In this document: positions 17,690-26,127 of the stretch, piece by piece
How positions within the stretch are numbered: the first letter of the stretch is position 1
How the letters are laid out: each line of letters begins with the position of its first letter
Assembly: GCF_030817535.1 (NCBI RefSeq)
Contig: NZ_JAUSZL010000002.1
Span: 7,874,001-7,938,000, forward strand
Source: Streptomyces sp. V3I8
GTDB taxonomy: Bacteria > Actinomycetota > Actinomycetes > Streptomycetales > Streptomycetaceae
Length of the DNA: 64,000 nt
Direction: 5' to 3'
The notes under the pieces: model-generated
Databases searched by the model: none
What the model was told of the DNA's origin: nothing
What the model saw: the letters and a program-made list of their open reading frames with translations, nothing else
Made by a program: the position numbers and the translations under genes

Positions 17690-18106
17690 TTACTCCGTGC
17701 GAACCGTCACGCGCCGTACGAGCAGGTACATCTCGCACCCGAGGCAATACCCGAACGCCGTGTTGAGAAACGCCGCCGCGAGCGCCGCCCCGGTGGCCGC
17801 GAGCCCCAGCCACTCGGGGCCCGCCGTGAAGCCGAGAAGCCCCACCAGCGCGAACGCCAGGCCGACCGCCTGCGCGAACCGTGGCGGCTGCGGCGCCTCG
17901 AACTCCGTCGGCGGGCCGATCCGCGGACGGACGACCCGGCGGAACAGCAGACCGTAGGGCGAGCGGCCGACGCCGCCCGCCGTGCCCAGCGCGAACGCCA
18001 GCGTCTGCCAGGCCAGCAGCCAGGCGCTGCCGGTGATCAGCACGACCGCCAGAACCGCGGTCGTCACGGCCGCGCCGAAGCGCGGCCCCCTCACGTCGAT
18101 GTCCAT
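17690..18106 (-). CDS. DUF4395 family membrane protein
   Basis: 138 aa with about three to four hydrophobic segments. The C-terminal GYCLGCEMYLL carries a CxxC motif at the end of the last helix, characteristic of DUF4395 and suggestive of thiol redox. It is divergent from a membrane-anchored thioredoxin-like gene, with 75 bp between starts; the two often occur together, so an electron relay across the membrane is a reasonable inference, not shown. Confidence 0.8.
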   Translation of the reverse strand: MDIDVRGPRFGAAVTTAVLAVVLITGSAWLLAWQTLAFALGTAGGVGRSPYGLLFRRVVRPRIGPPTEFEAPQPPRFAQAVGLAFALVGLLGFTAGPEWLGLAATGAALAAAFLNTAFGYCLGCEMYLLVRRVTVRTE

Positions 18107-18181
18107 GAGGCAAGCATTCCGTATGAGGATCTTTCCTGGACGGCGGGAATCTTTGCAGTCGCGTGAACGCTGAAGGCGGGG

Positions 18182-18604
18182 ATGACCGGACTCGTGGTGT
18201 GTGTGCTGGTGCTCGCGACGGCGAGCGCCTACGGAGTGCTGAACCGGCGGCGGAGCGGGAGGGTCAGAGTGCGCGGACGGGACGACGGGAAGCGGCTGGG
18301 CGCGGCCGAACTGGGCGAGGACCTCGGTGAGCGGGCCACCCTCGTCCAGTTCTCCAGTGCCTTCTGCGCCCCGTGCCGGGCGACCCGCAGGGTGCTCGGC
18401 GAGGTGGCCGAAATGGTCCCGGGTGTGCGGCACGTCGAGATCGACGCGGAGGACCGCCTGGCTCTCGTGCGCGAACTCGACATCCTGAAGACGCCGACCG
18501 TGCTCGTCCTCGACGCCGAGGGCCGTGTCGTACGCCGCGCGACCGGACAGCCGCGCAGAGCCGACGTGATCGCCGCGCTCGGCGAGGCGGTCGAAACCCC
18601 CTGA
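18182..18604 (+). CDS. Membrane-anchored thioredoxin-fold protein
   Basis: 140 aa. An N-terminal hydrophobic anchor (residues 1-20) precedes a thioredoxin domain with active site SAFCAPCRATRR (CxxC) and the cis-Pro loop ILKTPTVLVLD. The CAPC site differs from the CGPC of housekeeping thioredoxin. Probably a reductase or oxidase of periplasm-facing or membrane-proximal thiols, paired with the divergent DUF4395 protein. Confidence 0.85.
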   Translation: MTGLVVCVLVLATASAYGVLNRRRSGRVRVRGRDDGKRLGAAELGEDLGERATLVQFSSAFCAPCRATRRVLGEVAEMVPGVRHVEIDAEDRLALVRELDILKTPTVLVLDAEGRVVRRATGQPRRADVIAALGEAVETP

Positions 18605-18690
18605 CCAGAGGTTGGAGGCCACCGGTGACGCTTCTCCCAGATGCCGGGACGCACTTGACTGCATCAGCCACCTATCGTCAGCCTGACCGT

Positions 18691-18789
18691 ATGTCCATGG
18701 AACCGCCCCTCTTCGAGGTCCCCGAGCGTGAACGCACGTGTGCCCCGGCCGTCGTCCGCGGTGCGGGCGGGCGCTGTCCGGGCTGCTGA
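18691..18789 (+). CDS. Possible short upstream ORF ending in a Cys-rich tail
   Basis: A 32-codon frame from ATG 18691 encodes a peptide ending RCPGC with one further Cys, and stops 46 nt before the flavin reductase ATG. No convincing promoter or ribosome binding site was found. Cys-terminated leader peptides regulate sulfur and redox genes in other actinobacteria; that parallel is the only reason to record it. Confidence 0.2.
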   Translation: MSMEPPLFEVPERERTCAPAVVRGAGGRCPGC

Positions 18790-18835
18790 GCAGTCCAGGC
18801 CTCCCGTTCCCGGTTTCGCGCAGAAGGACGACTCC

Positions 18836-19345
18836 ATGACGGCCACGCCCGATCTCCGCACCTCCCGACTCGCCTCCCCGGACCTGCTCCGCTCCGTCTT
18901 CCGCCGGCACGCGGCCGGCGTCGCCGTGATCACCGCACGGGGCGACGACGGTCCCGTCGGCTTCACCGCCACCTCGCTCGCCTCCGTGTCCGCCGAGCCC
19001 CCGCTGATCTCGTTCGGCATCGGCACCGGCGCCTCCTGCTGGCCGGTGATGTCCCGCACGGACCATGTCGGCGTCCACGTGCTCGGTGAGCACCAGCAGG
19101 AGCTGGCCGCCACCTTCGCGCGCAGCGGCGCCGACCGCTTCGGCGAACCCACCGTCTGGCGGGAAGGACCCGAAGGCGTTCCGGTGCTCGATGGCGTCCT
19201 CGCCTGGCTCGTGTGCCGGGTGGTCACGCGGGTTCCGGCGGGGGGCCACCGCATCGTGCTGGCCGAGGTGGTGCTCGGCGACCCCGCCGGTGAGGGCGGC
19301 CCCCTCCTCTACCACCAGGGGCGGTTCAACGGGCTGCGGGAGTGA
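18836..19345 (+). CDS. Flavin reductase family protein (FMN-binding split barrel)
   Basis: 169 aa of the flavin reductase-like/NADH:FMN oxidoreductase domain. Seen: LLRSVFRRHAAGVAVITARGDDGPVGFTATSLASVS, then PLISFGIGTGASCWPVM, and C-terminal GPLLYHQGRFNGL. Such proteins supply reduced flavin to two-component monooxygenases or act on small electrophiles. The ATG at 18836 has an AGAAGGA site 10 nt upstream. It lies between the thioredoxin gene and etfBA, in the same orientation. Confidence 0.87.
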   Translation: MTATPDLRTSRLASPDLLRSVFRRHAAGVAVITARGDDGPVGFTATSLASVSAEPPLISFGIGTGASCWPVMSRTDHVGVHVLGEHQQELAATFARSGADRFGEPTVWREGPEGVPVLDGVLAWLVCRVVTRVPAGGHRIVLAEVVLGDPAGEGGPLLYHQGRFNGLRE

Positions 19346-19569
19346 CGGCGCGCTCTCGGGGGCGTCGGGTTCCGATTACGCTGCGTTGCGAAGGTCACAG
19401 TTCAAAGCGCTTGCTTAGAGGGAACGACCTGCGGGAGCGTAGTTCGTGCGTACTGGCGAGTAATATTCGTCCGGAGCGCGGGTAGCCCCCACCGGGAAGG
19501 GCCGCTTCAGGCGCATATGCTGCCCCTGAGCAGGCAGCCCAGAAAAGACGATGCAGTAGGAGAGCCGGC

Positions 19570-20355
19570 GTGAGCTTGAGGATCGTTGTCACTGTGAAGT
19601 ACGTGCCCGACGCCACTGGCGACCGGCACTTCGCCGAGGACCTGACCGTCGACCGTGACGACGTGGACGGCCTGCTGTCGGAGCTCGACGAGTACGCGGT
19701 CGAGCAGGCTCTGCAGATCGCCGCCGAGGCGGACGACGCGGAGATCACCGTGCTGACCGTCGGCCCCGAGGACGCCAAGGACGCCCTGCGCAAGGCGCTG
19801 TCCATGGGCGCGGACAAGGCCGTCCACGTCGAGGACGACGACCTGCACGGCACCGACGCCATCGGCACGTCGCTGGTGCTGGCCAAGGCGATCGAGAAGG
19901 CCGGCTACGACCTGGTCGTCTCCGGCATGGCCTCCACCGACGGCACCATGGGCGTCCTGCCGGCCCTGGTCGCCGAGCGCCTGGGCGTCCCCCAGGTCAC
20001 GCTGCTCTCCGAGGTCTCCGTCGCCGACGGCGTCGTCAAGGGCCGTCGCGACGGCGACAGCGCCTCCGAGCAGCTCGAGGCCTCGCTGCCCGCGGTCGTG
20101 TCGGTCACCGACCAGTCGGGCGAGGCCCGCTACCCGTCCTTCAAGGGCATCATGGCGGCCAAGAAGAAGCCGGTCGAGTCCTGGGACCTCTCCGACCTGA
20201 GGATCGAGGCGGACGAGGTCGGTCTCGCGGGCTCCTGGACCGCGGTGGACTCCGCGGCCGAGCGCCCGGCCCGCACCGCCGGCACGATCGTCAAGGACGA
20301 GGGCGAGGGCGGCAAGCAGCTCGCCGGCTTCCTCGCGGAGCACAAGTTCGTCTGA
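19570..20355 (+). CDS. etfB: Electron transfer flavoprotein beta subunit
   Basis: 261 aa. Recognised from RIVVTVKYVPD at the N-terminus, LNEYAVEQAL-like LDEYAVEQALQIA, ITVLTVGPEDAKDALRKALSMGADKAVHV, and the ETF-beta adenine-binding/SGMASTDGTMGVLPALVAERLG region. With EtfA it forms the FAD/AMP heterodimer passing electrons from acyl-CoA and other dehydrogenases to ETF:quinone oxidoreductase. GTG start at 19570. etfA follows 86 nt later. Confidence 0.96.
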   Translation: MSLRIVVTVKYVPDATGDRHFAEDLTVDRDDVDGLLSELDEYAVEQALQIAAEADDAEITVLTVGPEDAKDALRKALSMGADKAVHVEDDDLHGTDAIGTSLVLAKAIEKAGYDLVVSGMASTDGTMGVLPALVAERLGVPQVTLLSEVSVADGVVKGRRDGDSASEQLEASLPAVVSVTDQSGEARYPSFKGIMAAKKKPVESWDLSDLRIEADEVGLAGSWTAVDSAAERPARTAGTIVKDEGEGGKQLAGFLAEHKFV

Positions 20356-20441
20356 TGCGGCCTCACGGGCCACAAGTTCGTCCGAGCCCGGCAGTCGCCG
20401 CCCGTCCCTCGCCTTTTCGCAAGCAGGAGAGAAGAAGTCCC

Positions 20442-21404
20442 ATGGCTGAAGTTCTCGTCTACGTCGACCACGTGGACGGTGCCGTCCGCAAGCCCACCCT
20501 GGAGCTGCTGACGCTGGCCCGCCGCATCGGCGAGCCCGTCGCCGTCGCGCTGGGCAACGGCGCCGCCGACACCGCCGCCACGCTCGCCGAGCACGGTGCG
20601 GTCAAGGTCCTCACCGACGACGCCTCCGAGTACGCCGACTACCTCGTCGTACCGAAGGTGGACGCGCTGCAGGCCGCGTACGAGGCCGTCTCCCCGGCCG
20701 CCGTGCTCGTCCCCTCCTCGGCCGAGGCCAAGGAGATCGCCGCCCGTCTCGCGCTGCGCATCGGCGCCGGTGTCATCACCGACGCCGTCGACATCGAGGC
20801 CGGCGACTCGGGCCCGGTCGCCACCCAGTCGGTGTTCGCCGCCTCCTACACGACCAGGACCCGGGTCTCCAAGGGAACTCCGGTCATCACGGTCAAGCCG
20901 AACTCGGCCGCCGTGGAGGCCGCCCCGGCCGCCGGCGCGGTCGAGGCGCTGTCCGTCACCTTCTCCGCGCAGGCCACCGGCACCAAGGTCACCGGCCGTA
21001 CCCCGCGCGAGTCGACGGGCCGCCCGGAGCTGACGGAGGCCGCGATCGTGGTCTCCGGCGGCCGTGGCGTCAACGGCGCCGAGAACTTCTCGGTCATCGA
21101 GGCCCTCGCCGACTCCCTCGGCGCGGCCGTCGGCGCCTCGCGCGCCGCGGTGGACGCCGGCTGGTACCCGCACACCAACCAGGTCGGCCAGACCGGCAAG
21201 AGCGTGTCCCCGCAGCTGTACATCGCCTCCGGCATCTCCGGCGCCATCCAGCACCGCGCCGGCATGCAGACGTCGAAGACGATCGTCGCGGTCAACAAGG
21301 ACGCCGAGGCGCCGATCTTCGACCTGGTCGACTACGGCGTGGTCGGCGACCTCTTCGAGGTCGTCCCGCAGCTCACCGAGGAGATCAGGACCCGCAAGGG
21401 CTGA
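20442..21404 (+). CDS. etfA: Electron transfer flavoprotein alpha subunit
   Basis: 320 aa. The FAD-binding C-terminal domain is clear: [22 protein letters not shown], then [45 protein letters not shown], ending [24 protein letters not shown]. The N-terminal [11 protein letters not shown] begins domain I. The ATG at 20442 has AGGAGAGAAG upstream. Partner of EtfB. A strong hairpin terminator follows at 21428-21460. Confidence 0.96.
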   Translation: MAEVLVYVDHVDGAVRKPTLELLTLARRIGEPVAVALGNGAADTAATLAEHGAVKVLTDDASEYADYLVVPKVDALQAAYEAVSPAAVLVPSSAEAKEIAARLALRIGAGVITDAVDIEAGDSGPVATQSVFAASYTTRTRVSKGTPVITVKPNSAAVEAAPAAGAVEALSVTFSAQATGTKVTGRTPRESTGRPELTEAAIVVSGGRGVNGAENFSVIEALADSLGAAVGASRAAVDAGWYPHTNQVGQTGKSVSPQLYIASGISGAIQHRAGMQTSKTIVAVNKDAEAPIFDLVDYGVVGDLFEVVPQLTEEIRTRKG

Positions 21405-21427
21405 GCGTCTCCCGGGAGGTACGAGGA

Positions 21428-21460
21428 GGGCCCCGGCGACCGGCACGGTCACCGGGGCCC
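21428..21460. terminator. Strong hairpin between convergent etfA and the EEP gene
   Basis: GGGCCCCGG-c-GACC and GGTC-a-CCGGGGCCC form a 13-bp stem with one mismatch around a 5-nt loop, followed by TTCCC. It sits between two convergent genes and can serve both. Confidence 0.75.
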
Positions 21461-21482
21461 TTCCCGTACCGGGGCCCGGTCC

Positions 21483-22385
21483 TCACGCCAGGGTCAGGGA
21501 GGCCCGTACGGGCAGGTGGTCGCTCGGGAAGCGGCCGCCCAGGGAGAAGGTGTCGACCGACGCCCGGTGCGTGGTCACCCCCGGCGTGGTGAGTATCCAG
21601 TCGATGCGGGCGCCGTCCGGAGTCGGCGGCCGGTACCCGTGGAACGTGCCGTACGGCTCGCTCCGCGCGACCGCCGCGTCCCAGGTGTCGACGAGCCCCG
21701 CGTCCAGCAGGGTGTCGTGGACCGGGTTGTCGTGGGCCGCGGCGTTGAAGTCGCCGGTGACGACGACGGGCAGGGCGCGGTCGAGCCCGGCGATGCGTCG
21801 CGCGATCAGTGACGCGGAACGGGCCCGGGCGTCCTGGCTCTCGTTGTCGAGGTGGGTGTTGAGGACGTAGAACTCCCGCCCGCCGTCGCGCAGATCACGC
21901 AGACGCACCCAGGTCACCATGCGGATGTACGCGGCGCCCCAGGTGTTGGAGCCGATCACCGCCGGGGTGTCGGAGAGCCAGAAGTGGTCGTACTCGACGG
22001 GCTCGAGCCTGCGGGTGTCGTAGAAGACCGCCATGAACTCCTCGCGGCTGCCTCCCGCCCGGCCGGTGCCGATCCACCGGTGGTGCGGGCCGAGGTCCGC
22101 CGCGATGTCCCGCACCTGCCGGTACAGGCCTTCCTGGGTGCCCATCACATGGGGAAGCCCGCGGCGCAGCAGTGCGCGCATCACGGGACGCCGGGCGGCC
22201 CAGCTGTCGGGCCCGGTGTCGCTCGCGAAGCGCAGGTTGAACGACATGACGTCCAGGCTGCCGCGGCGGTCCGACGCCGAGGCGGACGTCCTGGAGAGCG
22301 CGGTGCTGGACACCGGGAGGGCGACCGCGGCGGCGATCGCGGTCTGCAGGCCGAGGCGGCGCGTGACGCGGCTGCGACGGGGCAC
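21483..22385 (-). CDS. Secreted endonuclease/exonuclease/phosphatase (EEP) family protein
   Basis: 300 aa. The N-terminus has paired arginines (SRVTRRLG) before a hydrophobic stretch ending about residue 36, consistent with export, perhaps by Tat. The EEP core is complete: [19 protein letters not shown] (metal Glu), [38 protein letters not shown] and SDHLPV (catalytic His). Close in layout to secreted phosphodiesterases acting on nucleic acids or phospholipid head groups. It is divergent from the DUF6986 gene. Confidence 0.87.
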   Translation of the reverse strand: MPRRSRVTRRLGLQTAIAAAVALPVSSTALSRTSASASDRRGSLDVMSFNLRFASDTGPDSWAARRPVMRALLRRGLPHVMGTQEGLYRQVRDIAADLGPHHRWIGTGRAGGSREEFMAVFYDTRRLEPVEYDHFWLSDTPAVIGSNTWGAAYIRMVTWVRLRDLRDGGREFYVLNTHLDNESQDARARSASLIARRIAGLDRALPVVVTGDFNAAAHDNPVHDTLLDAGLVDTWDAAVARSEPYGTFHGYRPPTPDGARIDWILTTPGVTTHRASVDTFSLGGRFPSDHLPVRASLTLA

Positions 22386-22539
22386 GGCATGCTCCTTCCG
22401 TGGCGGACGCCGGGCGAGTCGTGCGGGTCGCAGTATCGATTCTTGGCGTGAACATGGCTATAGCTCCGGGTGGATCCCGGAGGAAGGCGTGGGGGACGGA
22501 GGGAACGTAACCCGAGGTGGCGCGGGAGGGGAAGGGGTG

Positions 22540-22602
22540 TTGACCGGCCGGGAGGTCCATGACTAACTTCGTTCAACGGATTGTTGATTCCGTGGAGCGG
22601 AA
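22540..22602 (+). promoter_or_regulatory. Promoter and two abutting palindromes upstream of the DUF6986 gene
   Basis: TTGACC (22540-22545) and TAACTT (22564-22569), 18 bp apart, form a plausible promoter. Directly downstream lie two adjacent 15-bp palindromes: TCAACGGATTGTTGA (22573-22587) and TTCCGTGGAGCGGAA (22588-22602), each with perfect 5-bp arms and 5-bp centres. Their position over the transcription start fits repression. TTCCG-N5-CGGAA dyads resemble IclR-family operators, which is inference. No IclR gene is in the window. Confidence 0.6.
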
Positions 22603-22618
22603 AACCGGAGGGCGTGGA

Positions 22619-23941
22619 ATGGGCCAGGGGCATCAGGATCTTCGGGGCCGGCAGGAGAAGGTGACGACGAGCCTCACCGGCGCCGTCGGTGAGGAGATCA
22701 GCGCCTCCCTCGCCCCGGTGGACGCCGAGTTGGAGCGCCGCTACCCCGGAGACCCCGGGACCCGCCAGCCCGTCCACACCGTGTACGTCCCGGGCGACGC
22801 CTTCGACGCCGGCACCCTTCGCTCCTGGGGGGACCGGGCCCTGGCCGCCCTCGACGAGCACGCGCCGGACGCCGCCTCCTTCGCCGCCGTCCTCGGCCTG
22901 CGCGACGACCTCGCGCAGCCCGTGTACGACCGGGTACGGGCCAAGCTGGAACGCGAACCGGTCGAAGACCTGCGCGTCGACTTCGAGGACGGCTACGGTC
23001 CGCGCCCCGACGCCGAGGAGGACGAGGCCGCCGCCCGCGCGGCCCGGCTGGTCGCGCGGGCGTACCGGGACGGCACGGCCGCGCCGTACATGGGCATCCG
23101 CATGAAGTGCATGGAGGCGCCGGTCCGTGACCGCGGCATCCGCACACTCGACATCTTCCTCACCGGCCTGATGGAGGCCGGCGGACTGCCCGGCGGCCTG
23201 GTGCTGACCCTGCCCAAGGTGACGTACGCGGAGCAGGTCACCGCGATGGTGCGGCTGCTGGAGGAGTTCGAGAGGGCGCACGCACTGGAGCCGGGCCGGA
23301 TCGGGTTCGAGATCCAGATCGAGACCAGCCAGTCCATCCTCGCCACCGACGGCACCGCGACCGTGGCCCGCATGATCCAGGCCGCCCGGGGCCGCGCCAC
23401 CGGCCTGCACTACGGGACCTTCGACTACAGCGCCTGCCTCGGCGTCTCCGCCGCGTACCAGGCGAGCGACCACCCGGCCGCCGACCACGCCAAGGCGGTC
23501 ATGCAGGTCGCTGCCGCCGGAACCGGCGTGCGCGTCTCGGACGGCTCCACCAACGTGCTGCCCGTCGGCCCCACGCCGAAGGTCCACGACGCCTGGCGGC
23601 TGCACCACGGACTCACCCGCCGCGCGCTCGCCCGCGCCTACTACCAGGGCTGGGACATGCACCCCGGGCACCTCCCGACCCGGTACGCGGCCGTCTTCGC
23701 CTTCTACCGCGAGGGGTTCGAGCAGGCCGCGGCGCGGCTCGTCGCGTACGCGAGCCGCGCGGGCGGCGACGTGATGGACGAGCCCGCCACCGCCAAGGCG
23801 CTCAGCGGGTATCTGCTGCGCGGCCTGGACTGCGGGGCCCTCGACGTCGCGGAGGTGGCCCGGGCCACCGGACTCACCCGCGCGGACCTGGAGGGCTACG
23901 CGGTACCGAGGCGCGCCGACCTCACGGTCTCGGCCAAGTGA
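22619..23941 (+). CDS. DUF6986 family protein (aldolase/citrate-lyase-like)
   Basis: 440 aa TIM-barrel-type protein related to the HpcH/HpaI and citrate-lyase beta group: LRVDFEDGYGPRPDAEEDEAA (metal/acidic motif), GIRMKCMEAPVRDRGIRTLDIFLT, GFEIQIETSQSILA and GLHYGTFDYSACLG. The family is conserved in Streptomyces and has no established reaction. The ATG at 22619 is preferred, with GGAGGG 6 nt upstream; the frame is open back to 22559, but that would translate through the double palindrome and upstream of the likely transcription start. GTG 22661 is another option. Confidence 0.8.
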   Translation: MGQGHQDLRGRQEKVTTSLTGAVGEEISASLAPVDAELERRYPGDPGTRQPVHTVYVPGDAFDAGTLRSWGDRALAALDEHAPDAASFAAVLGLRDDLAQPVYDRVRAKLEREPVEDLRVDFEDGYGPRPDAEEDEAAARAARLVARAYRDGTAAPYMGIRMKCMEAPVRDRGIRTLDIFLTGLMEAGGLPGGLVLTLPKVTYAEQVTAMVRLLEEFERAHALEPGRIGFEIQIETSQSILATDGTATVARMIQAARGRATGLHYGTFDYSACLGVSAAYQASDHPAADHAKAVMQVAAAGTGVRVSDGSTNVLPVGPTPKVHDAWRLHHGLTRRALARAYYQGWDMHPGHLPTRYAAVFAFYREGFEQAAARLVAYASRAGGDVMDEPATAKALSGYLLRGLDCGALDVAEVARATGLTRADLEGYAVPRRADLTVSAK

Positions 23942-23977
23942 CCGGCCCGCGACGGCTGCCGCCCACGGTCCGTGCCG

Positions 23978-24763
23978 TCACGGCAGGGGCGTCCGGCGGG
24001 CGGCCCCGTGTGCGTACTTCTCGAGGCCGGAAGCCGTCGTGCGCCCCTCGCGGGCGAACAGCCGGGTCCCCTCGGCGCAGAGCCGCAGGTCCCCGCGCGC
24101 CCGGGAGCAGAACTCCTCCGGTGTGGCACCGAACAGCTCCCTCAACCCCGGTGACTCGGCGAGGAGTTCGGTGAGCAGCCGCCGCTCCCCGGGATGCCCG
24201 CGCGCGGTCCCGGTGCCGTCGTGCAGGACCCCGTGGCGGTTCACGTAGAGATGGACGCCGTCGAGCGGTTCGCCCGACTCCAGCTCGACCCGGAAGCCGG
24301 TGGCGGGCAGCGGCACCCGGTCGTACGCACCGGACGGCCGCGTGACCCCCTCGCTGGCGTCGACCGCGGCGAGCTGCGCCGGGTCCAGCCAGGTGATGAA
24401 CAGCTCCCGGGTGTGCCCGGGGGCGCGAAAGGGCGAGGCGGACACGTATCCCAGGGCGCTGACGTGCGCCGACACACCGATCTCCAGTCCCGTGACCCGC
24501 GCCTTCACCAGAGGGAGCGGGGCCGACAGCTCGTACTGCCGCATCTTGTGCCGGAGCTGGGCGGGGGAGGCGTTGGAGCCGACCGCGAGGACCGGGACCC
24601 GGCCCGGGAAGACGAGGCGGGTCGGCGGCAGCAGCCGGTCCCCGTCGAGGATCCCCGACCCCGCGGGCCAGGCGCCCGGGTAGGCCAGGGGATCGTCGCG
24701 CGGCGCCACGGCCAGGCCGAGCTCTTCGAGGGTGGGACCGGAGGGGGCGTCGCCGGGCGTCAT
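23978..24763 (-). CDS. Conserved protein of unknown function, gamma-glutamylcyclotransferase-like motif
   Basis: 261-aa soluble protein. The segment VLAVGSNASPAQLRHKM resembles the YGSN-type glycine loop of gamma-glutamylcyclotransferase-like folds, and GVHLYVNRHGVLHDG a second strand pair, but the match is too weak to assign activity. The ATG lies 3 nt after the LacI stop, so it is almost certainly cotranscribed with the LacI gene. Convergent with the DUF6986 gene. Confidence 0.7.
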   Translation of the reverse strand: MTPGDAPSGPTLEELGLAVAPRDDPLAYPGAWPAGSGILDGDRLLPPTRLVFPGRVPVLAVGSNASPAQLRHKMRQYELSAPLPLVKARVTGLEIGVSAHVSALGYVSASPFRAPGHTRELFITWLDPAQLAAVDASEGVTRPSGAYDRVPLPATGFRVELESGEPLDGVHLYVNRHGVLHDGTGTARGHPGERRLLTELLAESPGLRELFGATPEEFCSRARGDLRLCAEGTRLFAREGRTTASGLEKYAHGAARRTPLP

Positions 24764-24766
24764 CCG

Positions 24767-25804
24767 TCAGACGGCGGGCGGCAGTTCGCCCGAGCCACGG
24801 GTGATCAGACGTGTCGGCAGCTCGATGCGCTCGGGCGAGACGAGGGAGCCGTCGAGCTGGCGGAAGAGACGGTCGGCCGCGGTGCGGCCGAGCTGGGCCG
24901 CGTTCTGGGCGACCACGGTCACCCCGGGCTGCAGCAGGTCGGCGAGCTCGAAGTCGTCGAAACCGACCAGGGCGACCGGCCGGGCGCGCTCGGTGATGAC
25001 GCGGACGACCGTGACCGTCACGCGGTTGTTGCCGGCGAAGACCGCGGTCACGGGGGAGGGGCCGGACAGCATGGTCTCGGCGGCCCGGCGGACCCGCTCC
25101 GGGCCGGTGACGCCCAGGGACATCCAGGCGGGCTCGACCGGGATACCGGCGTCCTCCATGGCGGCACGGTAACCGCGCAGCCGCTCGGCGGCGGTGTGGA
25201 TGCGGGGCATGTCGCCGATGAACCCGATGCGGCGATGGCCGTGCGCGATGAGGTGGGCGACACCGTCGCGCGCACCGCCGAAGCTGTCGGAGAGCACGAC
25301 GTCCGCGTCGATCTGCCCCGCGGGGCGGTCCACGAACACCGTGGCGACGCCCGCCTTTATCTCGGGCTCCAGATAGCGGTGGTCGTCACCGGCCGGGATG
25401 ACGACCAGCCCGTCCACCCGGCGGGCGCACAGCGCGAGGACCAGTTCCTGCTCGCGCTCCGGGTCCTCGGCGCTGGAGCCGTTGATGAGCAGGGCGCCGT
25501 GCGCGCGGGCCACCTCCTCCACCGCCCGGCTCAGCGGGCCGTAGAACGGGTCCGCCAGGTCCTCCAGGACGAGACCGATGCTGGCAGTGCTGCCCTTGCG
25601 CAGTACCCGCGCGCTGTCGTTGCGCCGGAAGCCCAGCGCGTCGATGGCCTCCTGCACCCGGCGCTCGGTGTCGGGGGTGACGCCCGGTTCACTGTTGACC
25701 ACGCGCGATACCGTCTTCAGGCCGACCCCGGCACGCGCGGCGACGTCCTTCATGGTCGGACGGTTGCCGTAGCGGCTCTCGGTTCGGCGGGCGGTCTCGG
25801 CCAC
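24767..25804 (-). CDS. LacI family transcriptional regulator
   Basis: 345 aa. The HTH and hinge are typical: MKDVAARAGVGLKTVSRVVNSEPGVTPDT, then RVLRKGSTASIGLVLEDLADPFYGPL, followed by a periplasmic-binding-protein-like domain (VDGLVVIPAG, VVLSDSFGGARDGVAHLIAHGHRRIGFIG). GTG start at 25804. It is divergent from the ROK kinase gene, and a perfect 12-bp palindrome at 25928-25939 between them is the likely operator. A sugar or sugar phosphate is the expected effector. Confidence 0.9.
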   Translation of the reverse strand: MAETARRTESRYGNRPTMKDVAARAGVGLKTVSRVVNSEPGVTPDTERRVQEAIDALGFRRNDSARVLRKGSTASIGLVLEDLADPFYGPLSRAVEEVARAHGALLINGSSAEDPEREQELVLALCARRVDGLVVIPAGDDHRYLEPEIKAGVATVFVDRPAGQIDADVVLSDSFGGARDGVAHLIAHGHRRIGFIGDMPRIHTAAERLRGYRAAMEDAGIPVEPAWMSLGVTGPERVRRAAETMLSGPSPVTAVFAGNNRVTVTVVRVITERARPVALVGFDDFELADLLQPGVTVVAQNAAQLGRTAADRLFRQLDGSLVSPERIELPTRLITRGSGELPPAV

Positions 25805-25927
25805 GATGCGCTGTCCTGTCCTGTAGTCCGTCGGGCCGGTGGTCGGCCGCTGGTCCGTGGGGCTGCGCCGGTCCTGACGGGCCCGGTGGGCCGCCGGATC
25901 GGGATGTGGCGTCGAGCATAGAGCCTG

Positions 25928-25939
25928 GACAACGTTGTC
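25928..25939. promoter_or_regulatory. Perfect LacI-type operator palindrome
   Basis: GACAACGTTGTC is a perfect 12-bp palindrome with the central CG expected of LacI/GalR-family operators (compare the general AACGTT core). It lies 124 bp upstream of the LacI start and about 190 bp upstream of the ROK kinase start. Confidence 0.65.
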
Positions 25940-26127
25940 AGATGCGAGAGAGACTGTCCACCGCATTCTCCGGCCGCCCTGGGTCCTGTGGTCAGGTTCC
26001 CGTCGTCCGCCCCCGGGGCCGGCCGACGGGAGTCCGACGACGGGATCCGGCCCACCGCGCGACCGGCCTGCCCTTTCCTCATGGTCCAACCGGACCGACC
26101 GGGATCCGATCGGGAGATTTGACTCTG

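Noticed and set aside
18655..18684. TTGACT and TATCGT as a promoter before the short Cys ORF
   Set aside because: Spacing of 12 bp is too short for a sigma-70-type promoter.
24194..25921. A 575-codon plus-strand frame
   Set aside because: Antisense to the LacI gene and its partner; no family resemblance.
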